Shown here: positions 6,222 through 11,902 of the stretch, piece by piece
Numbering within the stretch: the first letter of the stretch is position 1
Layout of the letters: every line of letters begins with the position of its first letter
Source of the DNA: SAT2750 sp964476375
GTDB taxonomy: Bacteria; Planctomycetota; Planctomycetia; Pirellulales; Pirellulaceae
Direction of reading: 5' to 3'
Assembly: GCA_964476375.1 (NCBI GenBank)
Contig: CAYYZW010000086.1
Coordinates: 1-11,902 of the forward strand
DNA: 11,902 nucleotides
Made by a program: the position numbers and the translations under genes
Notes under the pieces: model-generated
Seen by the model: the letters and a program-made list of their open reading frames with translations, nothing else
Told to the model about the DNA's origin: nothing
Databases searched by the model: none

Positions 6222-7310
6222 ATGAAAAAAACAGACCGGTCAGGATTCTCGCGTCGCCAGTTCATCCAGTCCACCGCCGCCGGCGTGGCGGGCACCCTTG
6301 TTGCCCCGGCCGTGATTACCGCCGCCAAGAGCGACTCAACAATCATCCTGGGGGAAGGGGACCACCAGTTCGAGGTCCATCATGACTGGGCCCAGTTACC
6401 ATCCGAGTATACCTGGCAGACCACGCACAACGTTGCCGTGGACAGGGCCGGCCGGCTGTACGTGATTCACGAGGGCCGCGCCGACCAGAAGGACCATCCC
6501 TCGATCTTTGTCTTTGACCGCAGGGGACGTTTTATCCGGGCCTTCGGAAGCCAGTTCCAGGGAGGGGGACACGGAATCGAAGTCCACGAGGAAGATGGCC
6601 AGGAATACCTCTATGTCTGTGCATACCAGCACCTCAAGACGCTGGCCAAGATGGACCTCAAGGGCGAGGTCGTCTGGCAGAAACATGCTCCCATGCAGTC
6701 GGGGGTCTATGCCCCCGGTGAGGACACCAAGCCGGAAAAAGTATGGGGCCGCGATCGTTTCCTGCCCACCAACTTTGCTTTCCTGCCCGATGGCGATTTC
6801 CTGCTCGTCGATGGCTACGGGGCCTATTATGTCCATCGCTATGACCGAGATGGAAACTGGAAAAGCTGCTTCGGCGGGCCGGGAGATGGAAAGGGAACTT
6901 TTGCCACCCCGCATGGCATCTGGGTCGACGACCGTGGAGACAAGGATCCCACGCTGGTGATCTGTGACCGGGCGCATCACACCGTCCAGTTCCTCACGCT
7001 CGAGGGTGAGCATATTGCCACGCAGGACGGATATGGACTTCCTGCCAATGCGGACACCTGGAAAGACCTGCTGCTGATCCCGGAACTGCATGCCCGCGTC
7101 ACGCTGCTCGGACCTGACAACCAGGTCGTCGCTCGCCTTGGTGACGACGTGAAACGGATTACCACCGAGGGAGGAATCCGCAACACGCCAGAAAAGTGGA
7201 TCGATGGAAAATTCTTTCATCCGCACGATGCCTGTTTTGCCAGGGATGGAAGCATCTTTGTGGCCGAGTGGGTCCAGAGCGGGCGAATCTCCAAGCTCAA
7301 GCGACTTTGA
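6222..7310 (+). CDS. Tat-exported NHL-repeat beta-propeller protein (PAL-like)
   Basis: This encodes 362 residues. A twin-arginine signal SRRQFIQ (10-16) precedes the hydrophobic stretch AAGVAGTLVAPAVITAA, so export should occur after folding or cofactor loading. The rest is a six-bladed NHL-type propeller: THNVAVDRAGRLYV (68-81), HGIEVHEEDGQEYLYV (117-132), LPTNFAFLPDGDFLLVDGYG (181-200), TPHGIWVDDRGD (229-240) followed by LVICDRAHHTVQFL, and HPHDACFARDGSIFVAEW (333-350). This resembles the lyase domain of peptidylglycine amidating enzymes (PAL), which binds metal through central histidines. H69, H117, H231 and H333/H335 occupy similar blade positions here, but equivalence is inferred. The start at 6222 is chosen because it has AAAGG 8 nt upstream and puts the Tat motif near the N-terminus. 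The zinc-ribbon/TM gene follows by 63 bp. Propeller and Tat calls are confident; the enzyme activity is not shown. Confidence 0.92.
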   Translation: MKKTDRSGFSRRQFIQSTAAGVAGTLVAPAVITAAKSDSTIILGEGDHQFEVHHDWAQLPSEYTWQTTHNVAVDRAGRLYVIHEGRADQKDHPSIFVFDRRGRFIRAFGSQFQGGGHGIEVHEEDGQEYLYVCAYQHLKTLAKMDLKGEVVWQKHAPMQSGVYAPGEDTKPEKVWGRDRFLPTNFAFLPDGDFLLVDGYGAYYVHRYDRDGNWKSCFGGPGDGKGTFATPHGIWVDDRGDKDPTLVICDRAHHTVQFLTLEGEHIATQDGYGLPANADTWKDLLLIPELHARVTLLGPDNQVVARLGDDVKRITTEGGIRNTPEKWIDGKFFHPHDACFARDGSIFVAEWVQSGRISKLKRL

Positions 7311-7325
7311 TGGAAAACGGCCTTT

Positions 7326-7350
7326 TCGATCCGGCACGGAATCGGATCGA
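7326..7350. repeat. Perfect 8 bp inverted repeat between the NHL and zinc-ribbon genes
   Basis: TCGATCCG (7326-7333) and CGGATCGA (7343-7350) are exact reverse complements around a 9 nt loop. It lies 15 nt after the NHL stop codon and 23 nt before the next ATG. There is no T-run after it, so it is not a standard intrinsic terminator. It could be a leader hairpin affecting translation of the downstream gene, which lacks a visible Shine-Dalgarno, or an mRNA-stability element. Confidence 0.55.
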
Positions 7351-7373
7351 TACAAGACCGGGCGTCTCACGGC

Positions 7374-9122
7374 ATGAAACAGAAACTCTCCATTGCCTGC
7401 CCTCACTGTTCCACCGTGCTCTCCATCCCCAGCACAGGCTACCTGGGAAAAACCGTCTCCTGCCCACAGTGTGACACTCCCTTCCTGCTTGAGGAACCCG
7501 CAACCGAACTGCCGCCGATGGCGGATATCGCCGAACCGCTTCCGGGGTCACCTGCCGGGGAGCCGGCCGCCGCCCCCACCGCGGCCGCGAACGCAGTCGC
7601 CTTCCCCTTTGGCAGCACCACCTCGCGAGTCGACGGCACCCTTTCTGGCACGGGACGCCAACCCCGCCGCCGGCCGCGGTCGGGTGCCAGGAAAAGTGCC
7701 TGGATCCTGGGCGTCGTGGGATTCTCTGCCCTGGCACTGACCCTGCTGGTGGTTGTCCTGCTCAAGAATGGGCCGGGCAGGGGACCAACCGACATGGATT
7801 TCATGCCGGACAACGCGGAACTGCTTGTCCATGTTCGAGTCAGTGAATTCCTCGCCTCGGACCTTTCAGACGACCTGCTGTCAAACATCCCGACCTTCCT
7901 GGAAATGACCAGCACCCTGCGCACACTGGGCATTCCTCCCGGGGATATTGAAACCCTGACCGTCGGCATGGCCGGTGCCAACCCCTTGCTTGATTCCCCC
8001 GAGAGGAACCACTCCCGCGATCTTGACTTCACCATGCGCCTGCGTCTCCTTCGGCCACTCGACATGGATACTGCCCACCTCGCACAATCCTTTAGTGAGC
8101 AGAACCGGGGTTTTCGCCAGCCTGTGGCGACAAGGCTCGAGGGCAGGCCCTTCTATGTGGCCCACGCATACGAGAACAAGTATCCTCCCGTCGCCCTCCT
8201 GGTGATGGATGAGAAGACACTCCTTTTTGGCGTGGAACAATCCGTTCGGCAGGCGGTATCCCAGGATGGACAAAGCCGGGCGGCGGGCACCTTCCGTTTC
8301 CTGGACTTCACCCACCAGTTCCTGGTCGGTTTCGTCCCCCATGACTCCAAAACCCTGGACAGGATGATTCCCAGCCCTGATTTCACCCAATCCAAGTCAC
8401 TCCAGAAAGCCTTTGCCGCTGCAGACGGCACCCTCAACGGCCTGGGACTGGCAATCCGCCTGGCCAGCGAGATGAAAGTCTCCGTGCTGGGGCAATTCAC
8501 CAGCCGGGGACCCGCCAGGACATGCGCCACGGAGTTCACCAATAGTGCAGAACAGATGCACCTGGATTTCTCGGGCCTGGAAAACGTCGCCACGGGACAG
8601 CAGCTGATAGCAGCAACGATACTGAAGAACATCCTGCGGGACGTCCATGCCAGCCATGCCGGCAACGTGGCCCAGCTTCACTTTTCCGTCCCGAGGACCG
8701 GCTTCCAGCTGGTAATGGCAACGGTCGCCGGACTGGACGTCCCGGGCATCGGTGATTTTTTCGCTGGCGATGGAAGAGGCGACACGTCCCCCGGCGTCCA
8801 GGATGATCCCGCTCTGAGCCTGGAGGATGAGATGACCAAGCTGGTCCTCCAGGGGGTGAGCGAGGAATCTCTCTCGGACATCACGAGCATGTTCGATGAT
8901 CCGGAATATATCCTGATGGAATACCTCGACCGCTGGCTCACCGACCATATCGGTGCCGCGGTAACGATTACTGCCAGCATCGACAACGAGGAAGCCTTCG
9001 TGGAGATAGCCGGTGTCAACGACGTCCAGGCGTTTGCCGAGAAGATCGACTTTGGCACCGTACTGGAAGTGAACGCGGGGAAAAAGATGGTCACGGCCCA
9101 CTGGAAAAAACCCGGCGAGTAA
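7374..9122 (+). CDS. Zinc-ribbon, single-TM protein with large extracytoplasmic domain, function unknown
   Basis: This encodes 582 residues. The N-terminus is a treble-clef or ribbon-like zinc site with C9-P-H-C12 and C30-P-Q-C33, a form seen at the start of many planctomycete membrane proteins. A Pro/Ala-rich linker (about 42-80) and a basic patch (RQPRRRPRSGARK, 95-107) precede one transmembrane helix (W110-L130). The basic patch predicts the zinc ribbon faces the cytoplasm and the remaining 450 residues lie outside. That domain starts FMPDNAELLVHVRVSEFLA, typical of planctomycete proteins with repeated alpha/beta units, and ends with ITASIDNEEAFVEIAGVNDV, which resembles DUF3352-type proteins only loosely. 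I do not recognise the domain with confidence. ATG 7374 is the only usable start after the in-frame NHL stop, and no Shine-Dalgarno precedes it. It is probably co-transcribed with the NHL gene (63 bp). It ends 21 bp from the stop of the converging DsrE gene. Confidence 0.88.
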   Translation: MKQKLSIACPHCSTVLSIPSTGYLGKTVSCPQCDTPFLLEEPATELPPMADIAEPLPGSPAGEPAAAPTAAANAVAFPFGSTTSRVDGTLSGTGRQPRRRPRSGARKSAWILGVVGFSALALTLLVVVLLKNGPGRGPTDMDFMPDNAELLVHVRVSEFLASDLSDDLLSNIPTFLEMTSTLRTLGIPPGDIETLTVGMAGANPLLDSPERNHSRDLDFTMRLRLLRPLDMDTAHLAQSFSEQNRGFRQPVATRLEGRPFYVAHAYENKYPPVALLVMDEKTLLFGVEQSVRQAVSQDGQSRAAGTFRFLDFTHQFLVGFVPHDSKTLDRMIPSPDFTQSKSLQKAFAAADGTLNGLGLAIRLASEMKVSVLGQFTSRGPARTCATEFTNSAEQMHLDFSGLENVATGQQLIAATILKNILRDVHASHAGNVAQLHFSVPRTGFQLVMATVAGLDVPGIGDFFAGDGRGDTSPGVQDDPALSLEDEMTKLVLQGVSEESLSDITSMFDDPEYILMEYLDRWLTDHIGAAVTITASIDNEEAFVEIAGVNDVQAFAEKIDFGTVLEVNAGKKMVTAHWKKPGE

Positions 9123-9143
9123 ACCCCGGCAGGCCAGCGGCGA

Positions 9144-9617
9144 CTAGTAACTAAAAACGGTCGCGTGCGGCCCGACGTGGGCAAACAGCTTCGGTTTACT
9201 GGTGACGAATGCCGATGCCATGATGTCGCCTTCCACCACTCCCAGGTCTCCCATGCAGTCCGGGCAGTCATGGATTTCCGCGCCCCGCTCGGCCAGTGCC
9301 CGGATCTGTTCCTTGAAGGGGGCATGATCCCCGTAGGCCAGTTCATCGGAAAAACCGGTGGTTGGAATCTGCACACCCTTGACGTTAAAAAAGATCGCCA
9401 CGGTGTAATTTTCATCCAGGCAGAACCCGGCCAGCGTGAGCGCCATGTTGACCGACTGGGGGTCCTCGTTCGCATCGCTCGTAACGCTCAGCAAAACGGT
9501 TCCCGGACCGGCCGAGGAAGCTTTCACGCCGACCTCCCTGGTAGCCGAACACCCGCTGACAAGCACGACCAGACCGAGAATCATCCCACCCAGAATTTTT
9601 CGATTAACCATCGACAT
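9144..9617 (-). CDS. DsrE-family lipoprotein
   Basis: This encodes 157 residues. The N-terminus MSMVNRKILGGMILGLVVLVSGC is a type II signal peptide with lipobox V20-S21-G22-C23, so the mature protein should be lipid-anchored and exported. The domain matches the DsrE/DsrF-like fold (PF02635): TVLLSVTSDANEDPQSVNMAL (40-60), a first strand plus helix; YTVAIFFNVKGVQ (71-83); FKEQIRALAERGAEI (101-115); and the signature D-C-P-D-C-M-G (117-123), followed by LGVVEGDI. The family includes sulfur-relay proteins and relatives with a functional cysteine at this site. Here there is a CxxC pair (C118, C121) plus C66. Family members are usually cytoplasmic, so a lipid-anchored form is uncommon. The start at 9617 is set by AGGAG 8 nt upstream; a GTG at 9623 is too close and an ATG at 9611 too far. 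It stands alone, convergent with the zinc-ribbon gene and divergent from DUF1501. Confidence 0.88.
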   Translation of the reverse strand: MSMVNRKILGGMILGLVVLVSGCSATREVGVKASSAGPGTVLLSVTSDANEDPQSVNMALTLAGFCLDENYTVAIFFNVKGVQIPTTGFSDELAYGDHAPFKEQIRALAERGAEIHDCPDCMGDLGVVEGDIMASAFVTSKPKLFAHVGPHATVFSY

Positions 9618-9625
9618 CTGCACAC

Positions 9626-9630
9626 TCCTG
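9626..9630 (-). promoter_or_regulatory. Ribosome binding site AGGAG deciding the DsrE lipoprotein start
   Basis: On the minus strand AGGAG is followed by 8 nt (9618-9625) and then ATG at 9617. This spacing favours that start over GTG 9623 (2 nt away) and ATG 9611 (14 nt away). Confidence 0.75.
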
Positions 9631-9634
9631 CAAG

Positions 9635-9649
9635 AAAACAGACTGTTTT
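9635..9649. repeat. 15 bp palindrome AAAACAG-A-CTGTTTT (possible operator)
   Basis: AAAACAG (9635-9641) and CTGTTTT (9643-9649) are exact reverse complements around one central base. It lies just upstream of the lipoprotein ribosome site and downstream of its candidate promoter, where a bound dimeric repressor could block transcription. The single-base centre favours a protein-binding site over an RNA hairpin. Confidence 0.6.
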
Positions 9650-9663
9650 TCCAATTGGCACCT

Positions 9664-9692
9664 GTTGTAGGGTTCCATCAGGGGGGTGACAA
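9664..9692 (-). promoter_or_regulatory. Candidate promoter for the DsrE lipoprotein gene
   Basis: On the minus strand TTGTCA (9687-9692, five of six to the -35 consensus) is separated by 17 bp from TACAAC (9664-9669, four of six to the -10 consensus). It would give a leader of about 40 nt containing the palindrome and the AGGAG site. Confidence 0.4.
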
Positions 9693-9697
9693 GACCC

Positions 9698-9721
9698 GGG
9701 GGGAAGGGAAGAAAGGAAAAG
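9698..9721 (+). repeat. 24 nt homopurine tract
   Basis: All 24 bases from 9698 to 9721 are A or G on the + strand, starting with six G and ending in an A-rich part. It sits 5 bp upstream of the candidate -35 for the DUF1501 gene. A separate run of six G (9681-9686) lies nearby. Confidence 0.7.
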
Positions 9722-9726
9722 CGGTG

Positions 9727-9756
9727 TTGGCAACCAAATCCGCAAACCGATATGAT
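9727..9756 (+). promoter_or_regulatory. Candidate promoter for the DUF1501 gene
   Basis: TTGGCA (9727-9732) and TATGAT (9751-9756) each match the sigma70 consensus at five of six positions with an 18 bp spacer. Transcription would start near 9763, giving a leader of about 40 nt before the first ATG. This is the best promoter match I found in the window. Confidence 0.5.
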
Positions 9757-9800
9757 AGTTAGGTAACAGCGATTTTCACCGCACAAGAACAATCCCCCCG

Positions 9801-11156
9801 ATGGAAACGGCACTGATGCTCAATATCCTTGGATCCAAAATCGACCTCTGCGATGGCCTTAGTCGTCGGAACTTTCTGCAGATCGGCTCGCTGGCGATGG
9901 GAGGCCTGACACTTCCCCAGTTGCTCGGTGTCGAGGCACAGGCGGGAATTCGAAATTCCCGCAAGGCCGTGATCATGATCTACATGGTCGGAGCACCCCC
10001 GCACCAGGACATGTATGACCTGAAGATGGACGCACCGGCGGAGATCCGGGGGGAATTCCAGCCCATCGACACCAGCGTGCCGGGCATCCGGATTTCCGAG
10101 TACATGCCCGGGATTGCCGGCATCATGGACAAGTGTATTCCCCTGCGGAGCGTCCACGGGTCCCCCAATGGCAGCCATGATTCATACATCTGTTACACCG
10201 GGCGAGCCAAGCGGAATGAACCGACCGGTGGCTGGCCGTCGATGGGTTCCATGATCTCCCGGCTGCGAGGCCCCGCCCGCCCCGACGCACCTCCTTTCAT
10301 CGGGCTGGCACCCAATGCCGGCCATCCCCCCTACGGGTCCCCCGGACTGCCCGGTTTCCTGGGCGTGCGGGACGCCGCTTTCCGGCCCTCCGGGCCTGCC
10401 AGCAAGGACATGGTCCTGAATACGATTACCCCCGAACGGCTTGGGGGACGGCGTTCCCTGCTGGAGGGATTTGACAGTTTTCGACGCAAGATGGACCAGG
10501 AGGCGATCTACGCCGGACTGGACGAAGTGACCAAGCAGGCACTGGGAATTCTCACCTCCAGCCGGCTCGCCGAGGCAATGGATATCTCCAAGGAACCGGA
10601 AAGTGTTCGAGAAAGATACGGCAAGGGAAGCCCGGACAAGTACGGGGACGGTGCCCCGCGAAACCTGGAACAGTTCCTGATGGCCCGGCGGTTGATCGAG
10701 GCGGGGGTCCGCGTGGTCACACTGAATTTCGGGCGCTGGGATTTCCATTCCAATAATCACAGCGAGGTAAAGAACACCCACCTCCCCTGGTTTGACCAGG
10801 GTCTGTCGGCACTCATCGACGACATCTACCAGCGTGGTATGGCCGACGACGTGGCCGTGGTTGCCTGGGGTGAGTTTGGCCGCACACCGCAGATCAACAA
10901 GAATGCCGGGCGTGACCACTGGCCCCAGGTCGGTGGCGGGCTGGTTGCCGGTGGCGGGCTGCGTACCGGGCAGGTGATCGGATCGACCGACCGAAAAGGT
11001 GCGGAAATCGCCAGCCGCCCGGTCCATTTCGGGGAGGTCCATGCCACGCTCTATCACGCCATGGGAATCAATCCCAACACCACCACGGTACCAGACCTTT
11101 CCGGACGGCCTCACTACCTCGTCGATGGCCACCAGCCCATGCCGGAGTTGATCTAG
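9801..11156 (+). CDS. DUF1501 family protein, Tat-exported
   Basis: This encodes 451 residues of the DUF1501 family (PF07394; alkaline-phosphatase/sulfatase-like superfamily). The Tat motif SRRNFLQ (21-27) is followed by a hydrophobic stretch to about residue 48. Family landmarks: GAPPHQDMYDLK (64-75) and APAEIRGEFQPI (78-89), a variant of the usual GGPSHxDxxDxKP block; LRSVHG (115-120); HDSYICYTGR (126-135); VTLNFGRWDFHSNNHS (306-321); WGEFGRTPQINKNAGRDHWP (356-375); and GGGLVAGGGLRTGQVIG (378-394). The length is normal for the family. In planctomycetes DUF1501 genes usually sit next to a DUF1549/DUF1553 cytochrome-type gene; here the upstream neighbour is the divergent lipoprotein and the downstream one a glycosidase-like propeller. 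ATG 9801 is used, but ATG 9816, which starts the conserved MLNILGSK, is equally possible; neither has a clear Shine-Dalgarno. The biochemical function of the family is not established. Confidence 0.95.
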   Translation: METALMLNILGSKIDLCDGLSRRNFLQIGSLAMGGLTLPQLLGVEAQAGIRNSRKAVIMIYMVGAPPHQDMYDLKMDAPAEIRGEFQPIDTSVPGIRISEYMPGIAGIMDKCIPLRSVHGSPNGSHDSYICYTGRAKRNEPTGGWPSMGSMISRLRGPARPDAPPFIGLAPNAGHPPYGSPGLPGFLGVRDAAFRPSGPASKDMVLNTITPERLGGRRSLLEGFDSFRRKMDQEAIYAGLDEVTKQALGILTSSRLAEAMDISKEPESVRERYGKGSPDKYGDGAPRNLEQFLMARRLIEAGVRVVTLNFGRWDFHSNNHSEVKNTHLPWFDQGLSALIDDIYQRGMADDVAVVAWGEFGRTPQINKNAGRDHWPQVGGGLVAGGGLRTGQVIGSTDRKGAEIASRPVHFGEVHATLYHAMGINPNTTTVPDLSGRPHYLVDGHQPMPELI

Positions 11157-11213
11157 ACGGACATCACCCCGCCACGGATGGCTGTCACGACTTGCATTGC
11201 TCGTGGGATAATC

Positions 11214-11902
11214 ATGGCGTTCCAGGCCCGGCTGCTTCTGTTCCTCTCGCTGTGGATACTGCCGTCAGGCAGCACGGCCGAGGAGGACCCGACACGCTAT
11301 ATCGGCACCCGCCCACAACTGCTTGTGGACGATTTTGTCATCAGCCAGCAGCAGAATGTCCAGCGGACACTTGGCACGGTGACCCGGCTCAACCAGGGAA
11401 AGCCGATCTTCACCGACGGCACGTTTTATGGCACAGTGGCTTTTGACCAGGGCCGTTTCAAGATGTGGTGGCGGAAGCCCGAAAAGCAGGGCTTTGGCTA
11501 CGCCGAGTCGGCCGATGGCATCCATTTCAAGAAGGTCGCGGACATCCAGGGCATCCACTTTGCCGGCGACTGCACCCTGTCGGTCACGATCCGCCAGGAA
11601 GAACTCTTACCTGCCCACCGGTACCTGGCCGCATACGACGCGCCTGGCATGGCCGCCGGGATTGCCCACTCGGCCGATGGCATCCACTGGACCCCCTACA
11701 ACGATGGCAAACCGGTGCCCCCCCGGGCAGCCGACACGTACAACCAGATTACCTGGGATCCACACGATGCGACCTTCCGGCTCTTTACCCGCACCGATTT
11801 CGGTACCCCGGGTGGGGATGGGGAGGTGCGGGGCGTCCGCAGCATGGCCAATCCCAATCCCAGGGCACGCCCAACCGACTGGAAACTGGTCCGCAACTGG
11901 AT
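11214..11902 (+). CDS. Secreted glycosidase-like (GH32/GH43-type) five-bladed propeller protein, N-terminal part
   Basis: This open frame runs off the right edge after 229 complete codons. The N-terminus MAFQARLLLFLSLWILPSGSTA is a Sec signal peptide. The mature part begins with RPQLLVDDFVI, followed by FKMWWRKP, GYAESADGIHF, IAHSADGIHWTPYNDG and NQITWDPHDATFRLFTRTDFG. Repeated S-x-D-G-I-H-W/F blades and an early V-D-D motif are typical of glycosidase-like five-bladed propellers of the GH32/43 fold that are common and mostly uncharacterised in planctomycetes. Catalytic residues cannot be judged from this fragment. Start 11214 has GGGA 6 nt upstream and gives a clean signal peptide; an in-frame ATG at 11178 would add 12 residues and has no ribosome site. 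The gene follows DUF1501 by 57 bp and is probably in the same transcript. The secreted propeller call is good; glycosidase activity is inference. Confidence 0.85.
   Translation, partial: MAFQARLLLFLSLWILPSGSTAEEDPTRYIGTRPQLLVDDFVISQQQNVQRTLGTVTRLNQGKPIFTDGTFYGTVAFDQGRFKMWWRKPEKQGFGYAESADGIHFKKVADIQGIHFAGDCTLSVTIRQEELLPAHRYLAAYDAPGMAAGIAHSADGIHWTPYNDGKPVPPRAADTYNQITWDPHDATFRLFTRTDFGTPGGDGEVRGVRSMANPNPRARPTDWKLVRNW

Larger units (their letters stand above)
9618..9800. promoter_or_regulatory. Divergent intergenic region between the DsrE lipoprotein and DUF1501 genes
   Basis: These 183 bp hold candidate promoters in both directions (minus 9664-9692, plus 9727-9756). They also hold a 15 bp palindrome (9635-9649) in the lipoprotein leader, and a 24 nt homopurine tract (9698-9721) between the two promoters. 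No ORF in it looks coding. Confidence 0.6.

Noticed and set aside
7308..7373. Possible UGA readthrough or selenocysteine joining the NHL and zinc-ribbon genes: they are in the same frame, with no other stop between, and a hairpin begins 15 nt after the UGA
   Set aside because: The NHL protein ends at a normal family position, the 21 intervening codons look unlike protein-domain sequence, and the downstream gene begins properly with its zinc ribbon. Same-frame spacing has a one in three chance.
9681..9716. G-quadruplex in the lipoprotein/DUF1501 intergenic region
   Set aside because: Only three runs of three or more G are properly spaced (9681-9686, 9698-9703, 9706-9708); the fourth is GG and the first loop is long.
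1..11902. CRISPR arrays, tRNA, rRNA, insertion sequences, toxin-antitoxin or defence genes
   Set aside because: No spaced repeats, cloverleaf-like sequences, transposase motifs, terminal repeats with target duplications, or known defence domains were found by reading.

Overview
The window looks like chromosomal DNA from a planctomycete of the Pirellulales/Planctomycetales type. It is GC-rich with strongly GC-biased third codon positions. It is dense in families that are expanded in that phylum: secreted PQQ-type beta-propellers opening with a W-x-G-x-R-G-P motif, a DUF1080 (3-keto-disaccharide hydrolase-like) protein, a Tat-exported NHL propeller, a DUF1501 protein, a protein with an N-terminal CPxC...CPxC zinc ribbon, and a glycosidase-like propeller. 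The assignment rests on family content only; there is no rRNA or other marker gene.

Layout, left to right. (1) The last 31 codons of an unidentified + strand gene. (2) A minus-strand gene for a secreted, kelch-like propeller of unknown function. (3) A 150 bp divergent intergenic region with a perfect 10 bp inverted repeat. (4) A PAC2-family protein, then a secreted PQQ-type propeller, both +. (5) Converging on these with a 5 bp gap, a two-gene minus-strand operon: PQQ-type propeller, then DUF1080 protein. (6) A 158 bp divergent region. (7) A + strand pair: Tat-exported NHL propeller, then a zinc-ribbon, single-TM protein of unknown function. (8) A convergent minus-strand gene for a lipid-anchored DsrE-family protein. 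(9) A 183 bp divergent region with two candidate promoters, a 15 bp palindrome and a 24 nt homopurine tract. (10) A DUF1501 protein, then a secreted glycosidase-like propeller that runs off the right edge.

Nearly every gene product is predicted to leave the cytoplasm: Sec signal peptides on the kelch-like, both PQQ, DUF1080 and glycosidase-like proteins; Tat signals on the NHL and DUF1501 proteins; a lipobox on the DsrE protein; one TM helix on the zinc-ribbon protein. Only PAC2 appears cytosolic. The region therefore reads as a cell-envelope neighbourhood, probably linked to extracellular carbohydrate handling, though DUF1080 and the last gene are the only direct pointers to sugars. Five of the ten substantial genes encode or probably encode beta-propellers.

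I see no mobile element, CRISPR array, tRNA, rRNA, toxin-antitoxin pair or recognisable defence system. Points most worth a second look are the lipid-anchored DsrE protein with a CPDC motif, the PAC2 protein lacking a proteasome-docking tail, the zinc-ribbon/TM protein, the histidine pattern in the NHL propeller, and the inverted repeats in the divergent promoter regions.
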